Source: Candidatus Brevefilum sp. (GTDB lineage Bacteria; Chloroflexota; Anaerolineae; Anaerolineales; Anaerolineaceae). From it: a DNA stretch of 36,437 nt. The stretch is from assembly GCA_029210815.1 (NCBI GenBank), contig JARGGB010000030.1, positions 1 to 36,437 on the forward strand. The letters run 5' to 3'. The notes beneath the pieces were generated by a model, which made no database searches, had not been told where the DNA came from, and saw only the letters and a program-made list of their open reading frames with translations. The translations under genes and the position numbers were made by a program. Below, one piece after another: positions 20,714 through 31,725 of this stretch (the stretch's first letter is position 1; each line of letters starts with the position of its first letter).

Positions 20714-20854
20714 GAGAGACTTCTCAGCCTCAACCGCTGAAGAGTGACAGGAAGGTTTCCACCTTCGTTCAATGCATGCCTTCCACCGCTGGAAAGGCAC
20801 CTTTGTTTTGGAGTGACGTCCAGGCCCGTAGGCCTTTCCGTATGTTCTCCATAG

Positions 20855-22370
<1,516 letters not shown>

Positions 22371-22479
22371 AAATATCACCTAAAAAGGTGTTTCGTTCTT
22401 TTTTGTAGCGGATATAGTTAGATCTGATTCGATCTTTCTTTCATTGACGAGGTTTGTCATCTTCCTATCACTCTTCAGT

Positions 22480-22491
22480 TGTTAAGGTGCA
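22480..22491 (-). promoter_or_regulatory. boxA-type antitermination site (proximal)
   Basis: Minus-strand TGCACCTTAACA agrees with the boxA consensus TGCTCTTTAACA at 10 of 12 positions and precedes AACTGAAGAG. It lies 22 nt downstream of the P3 -10 element. BoxA binds NusB-NusE to give termination-resistant rRNA transcription. Confidence 0.7.
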
Positions 22492-22512
22492 ATCTCTCAT
22501 TGCGAGAGCATG

Positions 22513-22541
22513 ATTCTACTCATACTTCAAGACTTTGTCAA
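22513..22541 (-). promoter_or_regulatory. rRNA promoter P3
   Basis: TTGACA (22541-22536), 17-bp spacer, TAGAAT (22518-22513). Closest promoter to the 16S, about 140 nt upstream of its 5' end. Confidence 0.8.
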
Positions 22542-22671
22542 GATTTTGACGAATTTTCATTTTGTCAATTTCCAGACAAAAGCGCCGATGCTATCTCGCC
22601 AACACCGGCCGCCTCATATTGCTGTGTAACTGCAACGTGCTGAAGTATGTGCTCACGCTTTGCGTCTTAGA

Positions 22672-22686
22672 TTTTCAAGGATCTGC
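22672..22686 (-). promoter_or_regulatory. boxA-like motif after P2
   Basis: Minus-strand CAGATCCTTGAAAA lies about 45 nt after the P2 -10 and resembles Firmicutes boxA (T-x-T-TTGAAAAC). The same words occur after P1 (22835-22848). Confidence 0.5.
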
Positions 22687-22728
22687 CTGCTTCCAGGCAA
22701 GATCAACACCCCATTTGAGGGGATGATT

Positions 22729-22757
22729 ATGTTACTACACTCACTGCCGGGAGTCAA
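22729..22757 (-). promoter_or_regulatory. rRNA promoter P2
   Basis: TTGACT (22757-22752), 17-bp spacer, TAACAT (22734-22729). The -35 is near-consensus and the -10 moderate. Confidence 0.65.
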
Positions 22758-22834
22758 GTATTTTTATCAAAGTCGTTTATCAATTTTCCACGAACTTTGA
22801 AATCTGTCCTTGAAAGACGCTGGTCGATATTTTC

Positions 22835-22848
22835 TTTTTAAGGATCTG
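22835..22848 (-). promoter_or_regulatory. boxA-like motif after P1
   Basis: Minus-strand CAGATCCTTAAAAA lies about 42 nt after the P1 -10 and is almost identical to the motif after P2. Confidence 0.45.
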
Positions 22849-22889
22849 TTGTTTTTCAAACGAGATCTGTGCGTTAAGCACGAAGTCGG

Positions 22890-22917
22890 ATTATACCGAA
22901 ATCTATTTTCTTGTCAA
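22890..22917 (-). promoter_or_regulatory. rRNA promoter P1
   Basis: TTGACA (22917-22912), 16-bp spacer, TATAAT (22895-22890): both hexamers are perfect consensus. About 510 nt upstream of the 16S and just after the surE stop region. Confidence 0.82.
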
Positions 22918-22956
22918 GCGATTCTGGAAAACTCAACCTTAAAAAATCGTTTTTCC

Positions 22957-23748
22957 TTAATTCGCCTGGATTTCACCCTCAAATCCACGGTTTTCAAGCC
23001 ATTTTTTTAATGCCTGGTTGGTCAGGTCCAGCTGAATAGGCGTGATCGAAACAAAGCCTGCAGCCAGGGACCCGTAATCTGTGCCGGGTTCTTCCACACC
23101 AATGGGCGCTTCACCGCCGATCCAATAATATGGTTTGCCGCGTGGGTCCAATCGGCGTATGAGCTCATCACGATATATGCGCAAACCCTGCCGGGTAATC
23201 TTGAAGCCTTTCATTTCTGAAAGCGGTCTGTATGGCACATTGATATTTAATATGGCGTCATTGGGGAAATCTTGATGCGCTGCAAGCCATGCAATGACCC
23301 TTCTGGCAGCCTCTGCTGCCGGTTCATAATCCAGTGGACCTGTATGTCCCTCTGGGGGATCCAGTGAAACTGCCACACCGGGGATGCCCCAGATCGCGGC
23401 TTCCATGGCTGCTGTCACCGTACCGGAATAGGTAACGTCATGACCAATATTTGCATTGGGGTTGATCCCAGAGACAACCAGGTCAACCTTCTCAGGGATA
23501 AAGCCCAACTGCGCCAGGGCAACACAATCTGAAGGCGCCCCATCGCTTGCCCAGGCAGAACTGCCATCATCCAAAACGACCTCTTTGACACGCAAAGGGC
23601 GGTGAAGGGTTTTAACATGCCCCGACGCTGACCAATTATGATCCGGTGCAAGGATTGTCACTTTGTCTGCGATTTTTCGTACAGCTTTAGCCAATGCCAG
23701 CAATCCGGGTGCGTATACACCGTCATCATTTGTCACAAGAATATGCAT
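22957..23748 (-). CDS. surE: 5'/3'-nucleotidase SurE
   Basis: A metal-dependent nucleoside monophosphatase, also able to act on short polyphosphate. 263 aa, normal. The catalytic NDDG is at 7-10. NWSASGH follows at about 39-45, and SGINPNANIGHDVTYSGTVTAAMEA supplies the Ser/Asn metal ligands. GAGG lies 4 nt before the ATG. It starts 29 nt after the secA stop, so the two form an operon; its own end is about 40 bp before rRNA P1. Confidence 0.96.
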   Translation of the reverse strand: MHILVTNDDGVYAPGLLALAKAVRKIADKVTILAPDHNWSASGHVKTLHRPLRVKEVVLDDGSSAWASDGAPSDCVALAQLGFIPEKVDLVVSGINPNANIGHDVTYSGTVTAAMEAAIWGIPGVAVSLDPPEGHTGPLDYEPAAEAARRVIAWLAAHQDFPNDAILNINVPYRPLSEMKGFKITRQGLRIYRDELIRRLDPRGKPYYWIGGEAPIGVEEPGTDYGSLAAGFVSITPIQLDLTNQALKKWLENRGFEGEIQAN

Positions 23749-23777
23749 TTTTCCTCTTCCAATCCGTCTTCTGAAAA

Positions 23778-26700
23778 TTAATGTCGTTTTCTGCTTTTCT
23801 TTTTCTTCTTTTTAGAAGGTGGTGCCCCAGCTTGTGATGCGGGTTTTCCAGAAGAGTCCTGCCGCTTATTACGATCCTCTTCAGTTCCCAAACGAGCCCG
23901 GAACATCTGGTCAATGACACCTGCACGAATATCCGAGAGCAGCTCGGTGAACATGCTGCTGGCTTCGCTCCTGTAAACAACAAGGGGATCCTTCTGCCCA
24001 TAAGCTTCCATCTTGACCGAAACACGCAGGGCTTCCACTTGCGTCAGGTACTCCACCCATAATTCTGAAATTTTCGACAGCAGCAAATGACGATACAGAC
24101 GGTTCTGTGCAAAACCCCCTAATGCCTTTGCCAAATTCTCTCGATCCTCATCCTTCAATGAATCAATCGACTGGTCTTTTACACGATTAAAGTCATCCCC
24201 CCCAATTTCTGCAGTCAAACGATCCTGCCAAACCTGGGTTAATTGACCGAGGGTGTGCCCGGCATTGTGCAAACGGCTTAATTCTCCCCGTCCCCACACC
24301 AGTGCTAATTTATCCTGAGCCTTTTCAAGATGGTTCAGGATATCCTGCTGAATTGCCTCCAGGGGCTTGCCTTCTAAATCACGGCCTGCCAAAAAGACGT
24401 AAGTCAGGCGTCGAGTGGCTTTCATCACCCGGCGGTGCGTACGGTCATCAAAGGTGATCACACGACCCTGGGTAACAATCAGCAATAATCGCATCAATGC
24501 AGATGGGTCATCAAGCGCTTCTTCCATCACGCTTTGATTGGACTTCAGGTCCTTAGCAATTTCACCCGACTCACCCAGAACATAATCCTCACGCCGGCTG
24601 AGGGTGTCTTCAACCTTTGATAACAGCGTCTGGCTGACCTGCTCCCAGGAGAGACTTGCCAGCTCTGATGCCCCCATGTTCCAGTTGTCGTTCAAGCGCC
24701 GTTCCAAAGTCAATATCAGACGCCGCACATAAATCTGCATCAATGTACTGCGAATCTGACCCCGCACCTCGTCAATGGATTCGCGTACACCTTCACTCAA
24801 ACCATTTATCATCTGGTCAGATAAACGTAAGGGCACGTGGACAATATTGGATAATTCATTCGCCAGGTTATTACCAGCATTGCTTTCTTCATAACGCAGG
24901 CCTTCAACAAAAGTATCGAGAAGTTCTGCCCTCTCTGCAAACTGCGATTCATAACCCATTTCCGATTGGGCAATCAAAGAACCTGCCCAATTCCTTAGAT
25001 GGTCATGCCACGCGCCTAATGCTTCTGAGGCAATTTGCAAGAGTTTGGACTGCAAATCCTCAACCGTTTCTGGACTTCCTATGCGATCCATCATCAATTT
25101 CAAGGAATAGGATGGATGCGTCACGCCAGAAAGATCAATAGGCGGCTGAGTATCTTCAAGATATGCGATCAGTTTCCAGGGTCCTTCATCATCCTGCATC
25201 CCCTGCTCTACACGCCGGCTGACCTCAGTGCGCAGCATTTCCGTAACATCTTCTCTCAGGTCTTCTTTATCGAAGATCCTTTCACGCTGCTCGTAGATCC
25301 GTTCTCGTTGAGAATTTAAAACGTCATCGTATTCCAGCAGGTGTTTCCGTACGTCAAAGTTGGCACCTTCCACCCTTGTCTGTGAAGATTCAACCAGCCT
25401 TCCAACAATGCCGCTTTCAATCGGAACCCCTTCATCAATATTCAAACGGGACATCAGTGCTTCCACCTGCCCCCCACCGAAGAGACGCATCAGGTCATCT
25501 TCAAGAGAGAGGAAAAAGCGAGAGGACCCGGGGTCGCCCTGCCGTGCTGCACGTCCGCGGAGCTGGTTGTCGATGCGGCGTGCCTCATGACGTTCTGAAC
25601 CAATCACGTGCAGACCGCCCAGTTCACGTACACGCTTCATTTCATCCATGTAATCAAAATACCGATTGATATCCTCGGCATACTCGCCGTAATTCTTTTG
25701 AGAATAGGCTTTCAAAGCCTGCAAACGATCCTGCATACCCATGTTATACGGATCTTCCATCCCGGATTCTGCCAGGAAGCGGTTAACATTGGTCAGGCTT
25801 TCTTCCGAAAGTTCGCCGCCCAGTTTTATATCCACACCACGACCAGCCATGTTGGTTGCCAGTGTTACCGCACCAAAGGCACCAGCACCTGCAATGATCT
25901 TGGATTCCTCTGTATGCTTCCGGGCATTCAAAACCTGGTGCTGTACCCCGGCTTTGATCACTGCTTCCAACCGATCCCAATCATCAGGTGAGAGGTTGAA
26001 GATCTCAAACAGCGCCTGCTTGTTTTCCTCATCCAGGGGACTGAGGGATTGAAGTCCGTATTCCCGCCCAAGGCGGCGCAATTCGAGGCTGCGCAGTGAA
26101 TCCAGGGGTTGGTAAAGCTGGTCCAGTTCCGGGGTGGAAAGCACATCGCCTTCTCTCAGATTGTGATGTGCCATGTAGGCATGGCGAATCAGGAATACCT
26201 CCATCAATCGCCGCACATTGGAGGCATTCAATCGTTCAGAAAGATGTTCAGAGTTTTCAACGGAGGTTGTGCCGACGAGTTGGGGGCGGCCAATCACATG
26301 GTAATAAATGATCTCTTTGACAATCGACCGTAATTTTGCTTCCACACTTCGATAAACAATATCCGGGTAATCCTTGCGTTTCCAAAAAATCGGCCGACTA
26401 CCGTCGTCATCCGGCAGATAATAATAGGTGTACCTGTACCCGTACTGATCCTTATCCTCCGCCTCGATCAGGTCAGGGTCTACTCCCATTGCCCGGTATT
26501 CAAGGTGTGTGGGTATCGGTAATACATCCAATCCGTAAATCTTATAAAATTCTTCCGCTTCTGTCAGGGCGGTTCCTGTCATTCCTGCCAATTTCTCATA
26601 CATCCTGAAATAGTTCTGGATCGTAATGGTGGCATAGGTGACGTTTTCCGCCTGAACTTTAACACCTTCTTTGGCTTCAACAGCCTGGTGCAGTCCGTCT

Positions 26701-27788
26701 GACCAGCGGCGTCCAGGCATCAAGCGGCCGGTGAATTCATCCACGATGACCACTTCGTCACTTTGCACAATGTATTCTTTGTTGCGGTGGAAAAGAAATT
26801 CAGCCCTTAAAGCCTGTTCAAGAAAGCCTAATAAGCGCGCTTGTTCTGGGGTGATATCCTCAGGTCGCTCCGGATCTCGCAAGGGCATATCGAGTAATTC
26901 TTCCACGTGCGCCAGCCCGATCTCCGACAGGGTCACCGTGCGATCCTTCTCGCTGACCTCATAATCTTCGGGGATCAATTGTTTAACGATTTGCGCCATG
27001 CGGATGTACCACTCTGAATCCTCATGTGAAGGTCCGGAAATGATCAAAGGCGTTCGCGCCTCATCAATCAGGATATTATCGACCTCATCAATGATGGCAT
27101 AGTAATGACCGCGCTGTACCCTGACTTCTTTGGAGGTTGCCAGGTTATCGCGCAGATAATCAAAGCCGAATTCGTTATTTGTGCCGTATGTAATATCTGC
27201 CCGGTAAGCAATTCCGCGATCCACCATCAGAAGCTGATCCTGCTCTTCGATTGGTGAGCGCTGGGACGGCTCATAAATGAAGGCTTTTCGCCCATGCTCA
27301 GTACGGGCAGCCATCTGCAAAATGCCCACAGATAGCCCCAAAGAACGATAGATGGCACCCATCCAGCGGCCGTCACGTCGAGCCAAATAATCATTGACCG
27401 TCACCAGATGTGCGCCGCGCCCAGCCAGGGCATTGAGATAAAGCGGCAGTGTTGCCGCTAAAGTTTTTCCCTCACCGGTCTTCATCTCAGCGATTTCACC
27501 CCTGTGGAGCGTGATTCCCGTGATCAACTGCACATCATAATGCCGCTGTCCAAGAACACGCTTACTGGCTTCACGCACGGTTGCAAAGGCTTCTACAAGT
27601 AAATCGTCCAGGGTTTCACCCTGGGTCAATCGTTTTTTAAATGCCTCCGTTTTTGCCTTCAGAGCCTCATTACTGAGCTCCTCGTAGGAATCCTCCAATG
27701 CATTTATTTGATCAACAATTTCTTTTAATGATTCAACTTTCTTTTGATGGGGATCCCCACCGAATATCTGGGCAATTTTCTTAAACAT
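23778..27788 (-). CDS. secA: Preprotein translocase ATPase SecA, insertion-rich long form
   Basis: The motor of the Sec export pathway. 1336 aa against about 900 in E. coli. Walker A GEGKT is at 105-109, DEVDNILIDEARTPLIISG at 234-252, the preprotein cross-linking domain follows, then NMAGRGVDIKLGG at 646-658, LRGRAARQGDPG and LLEYDDV (817-823). LWVEYL at 1243 marks the helical scaffold. Extra segments lie at about 160-192, 428-472, 521-615 and 659-715, with roughly 270 surplus residues between 840 and 1243. The usual C-terminal zinc-binding CxCxSG motif is missing; the end is PPSKKKKKKSRKRH. The ATG at 27788 has AAGGTGA before it; an in-frame TTG at 27815 does not. Identity is certain; the role of the insertions is unknown. 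Confidence 0.97.
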   Translation of the reverse strand: MFKKIAQIFGGDPHQKKVESLKEIVDQINALEDSYEELSNEALKAKTEAFKKRLTQGETLDDLLVEAFATVREASKRVLGQRHYDVQLITGITLHRGEIAEMKTGEGKTLAATLPLYLNALAGRGAHLVTVNDYLARRDGRWMGAIYRSLGLSVGILQMAARTEHGRKAFIYEPSQRSPIEEQDQLLMVDRGIAYRADITYGTNNEFGFDYLRDNLATSKEVRVQRGHYYAIIDEVDNILIDEARTPLIISGPSHEDSEWYIRMAQIVKQLIPEDYEVSEKDRTVTLSEIGLAHVEELLDMPLRDPERPEDITPEQARLLGFLEQALRAEFLFHRNKEYIVQSDEVVIVDEFTGRLMPGRRWSDGLHQAVEAKEGVKVQAENVTYATITIQNYFRMYEKLAGMTGTALTEAEEFYKIYGLDVLPIPTHLEYRAMGVDPDLIEAEDKDQYGYRYTYYYLPDDDGSRPIFWKRKDYPDIVYRSVEAKLRSIVKEIIYYHVIGRPQLVGTTSVENSEHLSERLNASNVRRLMEVFLIRHAYMAHHNLREGDVLSTPELDQLYQPLDSLRSLELRRLGREYGLQSLSPLDEENKQALFEIFNLSPDDWDRLEAVIKAGVQHQVLNARKHTEESKIIAGAGAFGAVTLATNMAGRGVDIKLGGELSEESLTNVNRFLAESGMEDPYNMGMQDRLQALKAYSQKNYGEYAEDINRYFDYMDEMKRVRELGGLHVIGSERHEARRIDNQLRGRAARQGDPGSSRFFLSLEDDLMRLFGGGQVEALMSRLNIDEGVPIESGIVGRLVESSQTRVEGANFDVRKHLLEYDDVLNSQRERIYEQRERIFDKEDLREDVTEMLRTEVSRRVEQGMQDDEGPWKLIAYLEDTQPPIDLSGVTHPSYSLKLMMDRIGSPETVEDLQSKLLQIASEALGAWHDHLRNWAGSLIAQSEMGYESQFAERAELLDTFVEGLRYEESNAGNNLANELSNIVHVPLRLSDQMINGLSEGVRESIDEVRGQIRSTLMQIYVRRLILTLERRLNDNWNMGASELASLSWEQVSQTLLSKVEDTLSRREDYVLGESGEIAKDLKSNQSVMEEALDDPSALMRLLLIVTQGRVITFDDRTHRRVMKATRRLTYVFLAGRDLEGKPLEAIQQDILNHLEKAQDKLALVWGRGELSRLHNAGHTLGQLTQVWQDRLTAEIGGDDFNRVKDQSIDSLKDEDRENLAKALGGFAQNRLYRHLLLSKISELWVEYLTQVEALRVSVKMEAYGQKDPLVVYRSEASSMFTELLSDIRAGVIDQMFRARLGTEEDRNKRQDSSGKPASQAGAPPSKKKKKKSRKRH

Positions 27789-27839
27789 AAATTTATTCAC
27801 CTTGATTAGCGCCAAGCGCCTTCGTTTTCATATTTTGTG

Positions 27840-27848
27840 ATTATAGCA
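27840..27848 (-). promoter_or_regulatory. Candidate extended -10 promoter of secA-surE
   Basis: TGCTATAAT on the minus strand is an extended -10 about 52 nt upstream of the secA ATG. No good -35 at 16-18 bp. The rest of the 266-bp spacer to the FHA gene holds only that gene's terminator. Confidence 0.5.
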
Positions 27849-28002
27849 CAGGCAGCGCACAAAAATGGTCGCCTGCTGTCTATAATACTTGAACTATCTT
27901 ACTTGGTTTACGTAGGATTTATATTAATCCCTTGAATTTTCACACGCTGCTGTTGCATGAGAGTGATGCGTATCAAAGCACAAAAAATCAAGCACCTTCC
28001 TT

Positions 28003-28037
28003 TAAATAAAAAATCCCGGAAACTTCATTCCGGGATT
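28003..28037 (-). terminator. Terminator of the FHA-domain gene
   Basis: On the minus strand AATCCCGGAA and TTCCGGGATT (28037-28012) form a perfect 10-bp stem with a 6-nt loop, followed by TTTTATTTA. It lies 18 nt after the stop. Confidence 0.93.
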
Positions 28038-28054
28038 ATCTACGTATATTGACG

Positions 28055-28666
28055 TTATGGCACCGGGCAGCCTTCAAGCATATCAAAGGTGATTGCACAC
28101 CACCATGAAGCTGGCATGAAATACAAAGTCACCGCAATCACACAGGCCAGGACAACAACGGCGATAATTAAAATGATCAGCCAGGTCGGGAATCCATCCC
28201 TTTTCGCCTTCGGTTTGCGGACTTTTTCAACCCTTGGTTCAGGTAGTTCCTCTTCATACTTCGGTTCTACTACTTGCTCATATTCAACTGGCGGCGCTTC
28301 TTGCGGCAGTTCATATGCCTGTGGGCCTTGCTCAGCAACAATCGTCACATCAGGATCGTAACTGCTCTTCTCAAAAACCATGACAATGTTTTCACCAAAA
28401 GTGATCACATCACCAGCTCGAAGCTGCTTCGGGCTTGAGATACGCTCGCCGTTAAGGAAGGTCCCATTGGTTGACCCAAGATCTTCAATAAAGAAATCGT
28501 CTTCCTGCCTGAAAAAGCGGGCGTGTCTTCTTGACACCTCAGGATCTCCGATGGCAATATCGTTGGCAAGATCTCGCCCGAATAAAATTTCAGCCTGCTC
28601 TAAAGGGAAAACCTTCCCAGGATTAGGACCTGAACGCGTTGATAATTGGAAATATTGGGCGGTCAT
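28055..28666 (-). CDS. FHA-domain single-pass membrane protein
   Basis: 203 aa. The FHA domain spans about 6-98, with the phosphothreonine-binding signatures GRD (30-32), VSRRHARF (44-51) and STNGTFLNG (65-73). An acidic, proline-rich linker runs from 105 to 148, then a basic cluster KVRKPKAKR and one TM helix (about 162-185), so the FHA domain faces the cytoplasm. FHA proteins read Ser/Thr-kinase signals, but no kinase is in the window. The start at 28666 has AAGGAGG 4-5 nt before it; a longer frame to 28690 does not. It is flanked by its own promoter and terminator. Confidence 0.9.
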   Translation of the reverse strand: MTAQYFQLSTRSGPNPGKVFPLEQAEILFGRDLANDIAIGDPEVSRRHARFFRQEDDFFIEDLGSTNGTFLNGERISSPKQLRAGDVITFGENIVMVFEKSSYDPDVTIVAEQGPQAYELPQEAPPVEYEQVVEPKYEEELPEPRVEKVRKPKAKRDGFPTWLIILIIAVVVLACVIAVTLYFMPASWWCAITFDMLEGCPVP

Positions 28667-28719
28667 TGAACCTCCTTCATGATAGATCAATCAAACGTGG
28701 TTGATTCTTATTAATAATT

Positions 28720-28749
28720 ATTATAGTATTAGTTTAATGATTTTTTCAA
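28720..28749 (-). promoter_or_regulatory. Promoter of the FHA-domain gene
   Basis: TTGAAA (28749-28744), 18-bp spacer, TATAAT (28725-28720), about 55 nt upstream of the ATG. The 348-bp divergent spacer to clpB is AT-rich and holds no gene. Confidence 0.6.
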
Positions 28750-28796
28750 TTCATGTCAAACATTTTTATAAAAAGCCAGTAATTGCTTCTTCCGCC

Positions 28797-28826
28797 TTGA
28801 TGTTGAAAATGATCGTGCTGTATAAA
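28797..28826 (+). promoter_or_regulatory. Candidate clpB promoter
   Basis: TTGATG (28797-28802), 18-bp spacer, TATAAA (28821-28826), giving a leader of about 180 nt. No CIRCE or HAIR inverted repeat is present in the spacer. Confidence 0.4.
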
Positions 28827-29014
28827 TTAAATGGGATACCAAGCCACCTGCTTCATCTGAAAATATTGTTATTATTTTTCTGATAGGTCTTTAACATTTC
28901 TCAAACATCCATTCAATAAAATTCATAGTGATAAAAAGCGAAAATTTATTCAACTTTATTACAAACATCAAGCAAGCAGTTATCAAAACACCAAAATTTA
29001 GGAGAGAAGAATTT

Positions 29015-31624
29015 ATGGATTTAAACAAATTTACACAAAAAGCACAGCAAGCGCTGATTCAATCACAGCAGCTTGCTTCGGAACTTAACCATCAGACCAT
29101 TGAACCTGCCCATTTACTCCTGGCATTGTTAAACCAGGATCAGGGGGTTGTTCCTGCCATCGTCACCAAAGTCTCTGGCAGCCCAATCGCCCTGCGTGAA
29201 GAGGTTCAAAATGAACTTGACAATAAACCCAAAGTCTTCGGTGGGAATACCGGCCAAGCCGGGATGTCAAAAGCAACTGTGGATATCACCAATGCTGCTG
29301 AGCGTTTCGCCAAAGGGATGTCCGATGAATACATTTCTACAGAACATCTTTTGCTTGGATTGACCGAAAGCTCAGAAGGGAAACGGCTTTCGAATTACGG
29401 TCTGACCAGAGATGCCATTCTCAAAGCACTGAAAGAAGTGCGGGGGTCGCAGCGCGTCACCAGCCAGAACCCTGAATCAACTTATGAGGCATTGACCAAA
29501 TATGGGCGCGATCTGACGGCGTTGGCACGCATAGGAAAATTGGACCCGGTTATCGGTCGCGATGAAGAAATTCGCAGGATTGTGCAAATCCTTTCACGAC
29601 GGACGAAGAACAACCCGGCATTGATCGGCGAACCCGGGGTTGGTAAGACTGCCATTGTTGAGGGATTAGCACAGCGGATTGTCAACGGTGATGTGCCGGA
29701 GGGATTGAAAAACAAAAAAATTATTGCCCTCGACATCGGTTCATTGATTGCTGGTGCAAAGTATCGCGGTGAATTTGAAGAACGGTTGAAGGCTGTGTTA
29801 AAGGAAATTACGGATTCGGCAGGTGAAATTCTGCTGTTCGTGGACGAAATGCATACCGTCGTTGGTGCTGGCGCTGCCGAAGGCGCAGTAGATGCAGGCA
29901 ATATGCTCAAGCCCATGCTGGCGCGCGGTGAACTGCACATGATCGGTGCAACCACCCTTAATGAATATCGCAAATATGTTGAAAAAGACGCTGCGCTTGA
30001 ACGGCGCTTCCAACCCGTATTTGTCACGGAACCCTCCGTTGAAGATACCATCAGCATCCTGCGCGGCTTGAAGCAGCGATACGAAGTGCATCACGGTGTA
30101 CGCATCACAGATCCGGCGGTCATCGCGGCAGCCACATTATCACACCGTTATATCACTGACCGACATCTACCCGACAAAGCCATTGACCTGATTGACGAAG
30201 CCGCGGCACGCCTGCGAACGGAAATTGATTCCAAGCCGCAGGCATTGGACGAGGTCGACCGTGCCATCATGCAGCTTGAAATAGAACGCCAGGCACTGCA
30301 AAAAGAAAAGGACAAAGCATCTAAGGAACGGTTGGCAAACATCGAAAAGGACCTGGCAAACCTCCAGGAAAACGCCAGCGAACTGCACACTCGCTGGCAG
30401 GTAGAAAAAGAAGCCATCCAGGAAATTCGGGATTTCAAAGAAGAAATCGACCAAACAGAAACCCAAATTGAACAGGCTGAGCGGCAAGCTAATCTTGAAA
30501 AAGCTGCCCGATTACGTTATGGCACATTAAATGAGCTGCGGGCACGGCTTGAGAATGCTGAAAAGCACCTGAAAGAATTGCAGGAAAATTCACCTTTGCT
30601 AAAAGAAGAGGTGGATGCAGAAGAGATTGCCGAAGTCGTTGGCAGCTGGACAGGCATCCCGGTTTCTCGACTGCTGGAAGGCGAGATGCAGAAATTGATG
30701 CGCATGGAAGAACGACTGCACCGCCGGATTGTCGGACAGGAAGAAGCTGTCGATGTCGTTTCGAATGCTGTCCGTCGTGCCCGGGCTGGATTGCAGGATC
30801 CCAACCGACCGATTGGCTCTTTCATTTTCCTGGGCCCGACCGGCGTGGGTAAAACAGAGCTGGCGCGTGCACTGGCAGAATTCCTCTTCAATGACGAGGA
30901 TGCCATGGTGCGAATCGATATGAGTGAGTACCAGGAGAAACACACCGTCAGCCGGCTGTTTGGTGCCCCGCCAGGATATGTCGGTTTTGAAGAAGGCGGG
31001 CAGTTAACAGAAGCCGTTCGCCGCCGCCCCTACAGTGTGGTATTGTTCGACGAAATTGAAAAAGCCCATGCAGAAGTGTTCAATGCCCTGCTGCAGCTGC
31101 TCGATGACGGCCGCCTGACCGACGGGCAGGGTCGTACCGTTGATTTTCGCAATACTTTGGTTATAATGACCAGCAACCTCGGCAGCGAGCTGTGGATGAG
31201 TTCTGTTGAAGACGAAAGCCAGATCAAAGAGGTCTCACGCGATCAAATCAACCGGTTACTTCAAGCACACTTCCGCCCAGAGTTCTTGAATCGTGTGGAT
31301 GAAATTGTGGTGTTTACACCCCTGACGAAAGAAGACCTGGTAAAGATCGTTGATATCCAATTGAACCGTGTGGCTAACTTGATGCGAGACCGCAACCTGA
31401 CACTAAAGGTAGACCAGGCTGCTCGGGATTACCTGGCAGAGCTAGGTTATGACCCCAATTTTGGTGCCCGTCCGCTCAAACGCACCATTCTGCGAGAGGT
31501 TCAGGACCCGCTGGCTTTGAAAGTGGTGGCAGGTGAAGTTAAAGAAGGGGATACCATCCAGGTCACCAGAGAGCCAGCCGGATTGCAATTTGAAGTAATC
31601 AGAGCTGAGGAAGAACAAGAATAA
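29015..31624 (+). CDS. clpB: ATP-dependent chaperone ClpB
   Basis: A hexameric disaggregase that works with DnaK. 869 aa from the ATG at 29015, preceded by AGGAG; a longer frame to 28928 adds 29 AT-rich, non-family residues. The N-domain has two Clp repeats (about 5-145). NBD1 has Walker A GEPGVGKT near 205 and DEMHTV. The M-domain coiled coil runs about 405-525 and is rich in Glu/Lys/Gln. NBD2 has GPTGVGKT near 606 and the sensor segment SNLGSE. The C-terminal domain ends acidic (EEEQE). The M-domain separates it from ClpA/ClpC. Monocistronic. Confidence 0.97.
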   Translation: MDLNKFTQKAQQALIQSQQLASELNHQTIEPAHLLLALLNQDQGVVPAIVTKVSGSPIALREEVQNELDNKPKVFGGNTGQAGMSKATVDITNAAERFAKGMSDEYISTEHLLLGLTESSEGKRLSNYGLTRDAILKALKEVRGSQRVTSQNPESTYEALTKYGRDLTALARIGKLDPVIGRDEEIRRIVQILSRRTKNNPALIGEPGVGKTAIVEGLAQRIVNGDVPEGLKNKKIIALDIGSLIAGAKYRGEFEERLKAVLKEITDSAGEILLFVDEMHTVVGAGAAEGAVDAGNMLKPMLARGELHMIGATTLNEYRKYVEKDAALERRFQPVFVTEPSVEDTISILRGLKQRYEVHHGVRITDPAVIAAATLSHRYITDRHLPDKAIDLIDEAAARLRTEIDSKPQALDEVDRAIMQLEIERQALQKEKDKASKERLANIEKDLANLQENASELHTRWQVEKEAIQEIRDFKEEIDQTETQIEQAERQANLEKAARLRYGTLNELRARLENAEKHLKELQENSPLLKEEVDAEEIAEVVGSWTGIPVSRLLEGEMQKLMRMEERLHRRIVGQEEAVDVVSNAVRRARAGLQDPNRPIGSFIFLGPTGVGKTELARALAEFLFNDEDAMVRIDMSEYQEKHTVSRLFGAPPGYVGFEEGGQLTEAVRRRPYSVVLFDEIEKAHAEVFNALLQLLDDGRLTDGQGRTVDFRNTLVIMTSNLGSELWMSSVEDESQIKEVSRDQINRLLQAHFRPEFLNRVDEIVVFTPLTKEDLVKIVDIQLNRVANLMRDRNLTLKVDQAARDYLAELGYDPNFGARPLKRTILREVQDPLALKVVAGEVKEGDTIQVTREPAGLQFEVIRAEEEQE

Positions 31625-31657
31625 CAACCAGCCTGAATCAAAAAGATTAAATAACGC

Positions 31658-31691
31658 AAAGCCCATAGACCGGAATGCTATGGGCTTTTTT
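31658..31691 (+). terminator. Terminator of clpB
   Basis: AAAGCCCATAG (31658-31668) pairs with CTATGGGCTTT (31678-31688) over a 9-nt loop and is followed by more T. Perfect 11-bp stem, 34 nt after the stop. Confidence 0.95.
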
Positions 31692-31725
31692 GTGCATAGT
31701 CTTGGATGATTTGGTATGTCTTTTT

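Larger units (their letters stand above)
22371..22956 (-). promoter_or_regulatory. rRNA operon control region
   Basis: 586 bp without a gene. It holds three sigma70-type promoters and three boxA-like motifs, listed separately. It also holds GCCTGGAAGCAGGC and CCCC-TCAAAT-GGGG hairpins after the second promoter, and a weak terminator-like CACCT-TTTT-AGGTG hairpin with a T-run (22390-22371) just before the 16S. A short open frame crossing it is not coding. Confidence 0.8.

Noticed and set aside
22810-23010. A 66-codon plus-strand frame
   Set aside because: It covers rRNA promoter P1 and the 3' end of surE and has no ribosome-binding site.
27789-27815. Longer N-terminus of SecA (TTG start, nine extra residues)
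   Set aside because: The SD AAGGTGA lies inside this stretch, and MFKKIAQIFG is the family-like start.
28667-29014. CIRCE or HAIR heat-shock operators before clpB
   Set aside because: I looked for TTAGCACTC/GAGTGCTAA and CTTGAGT/ACTCAAG and found neither; only a plain promoter candidate is present.
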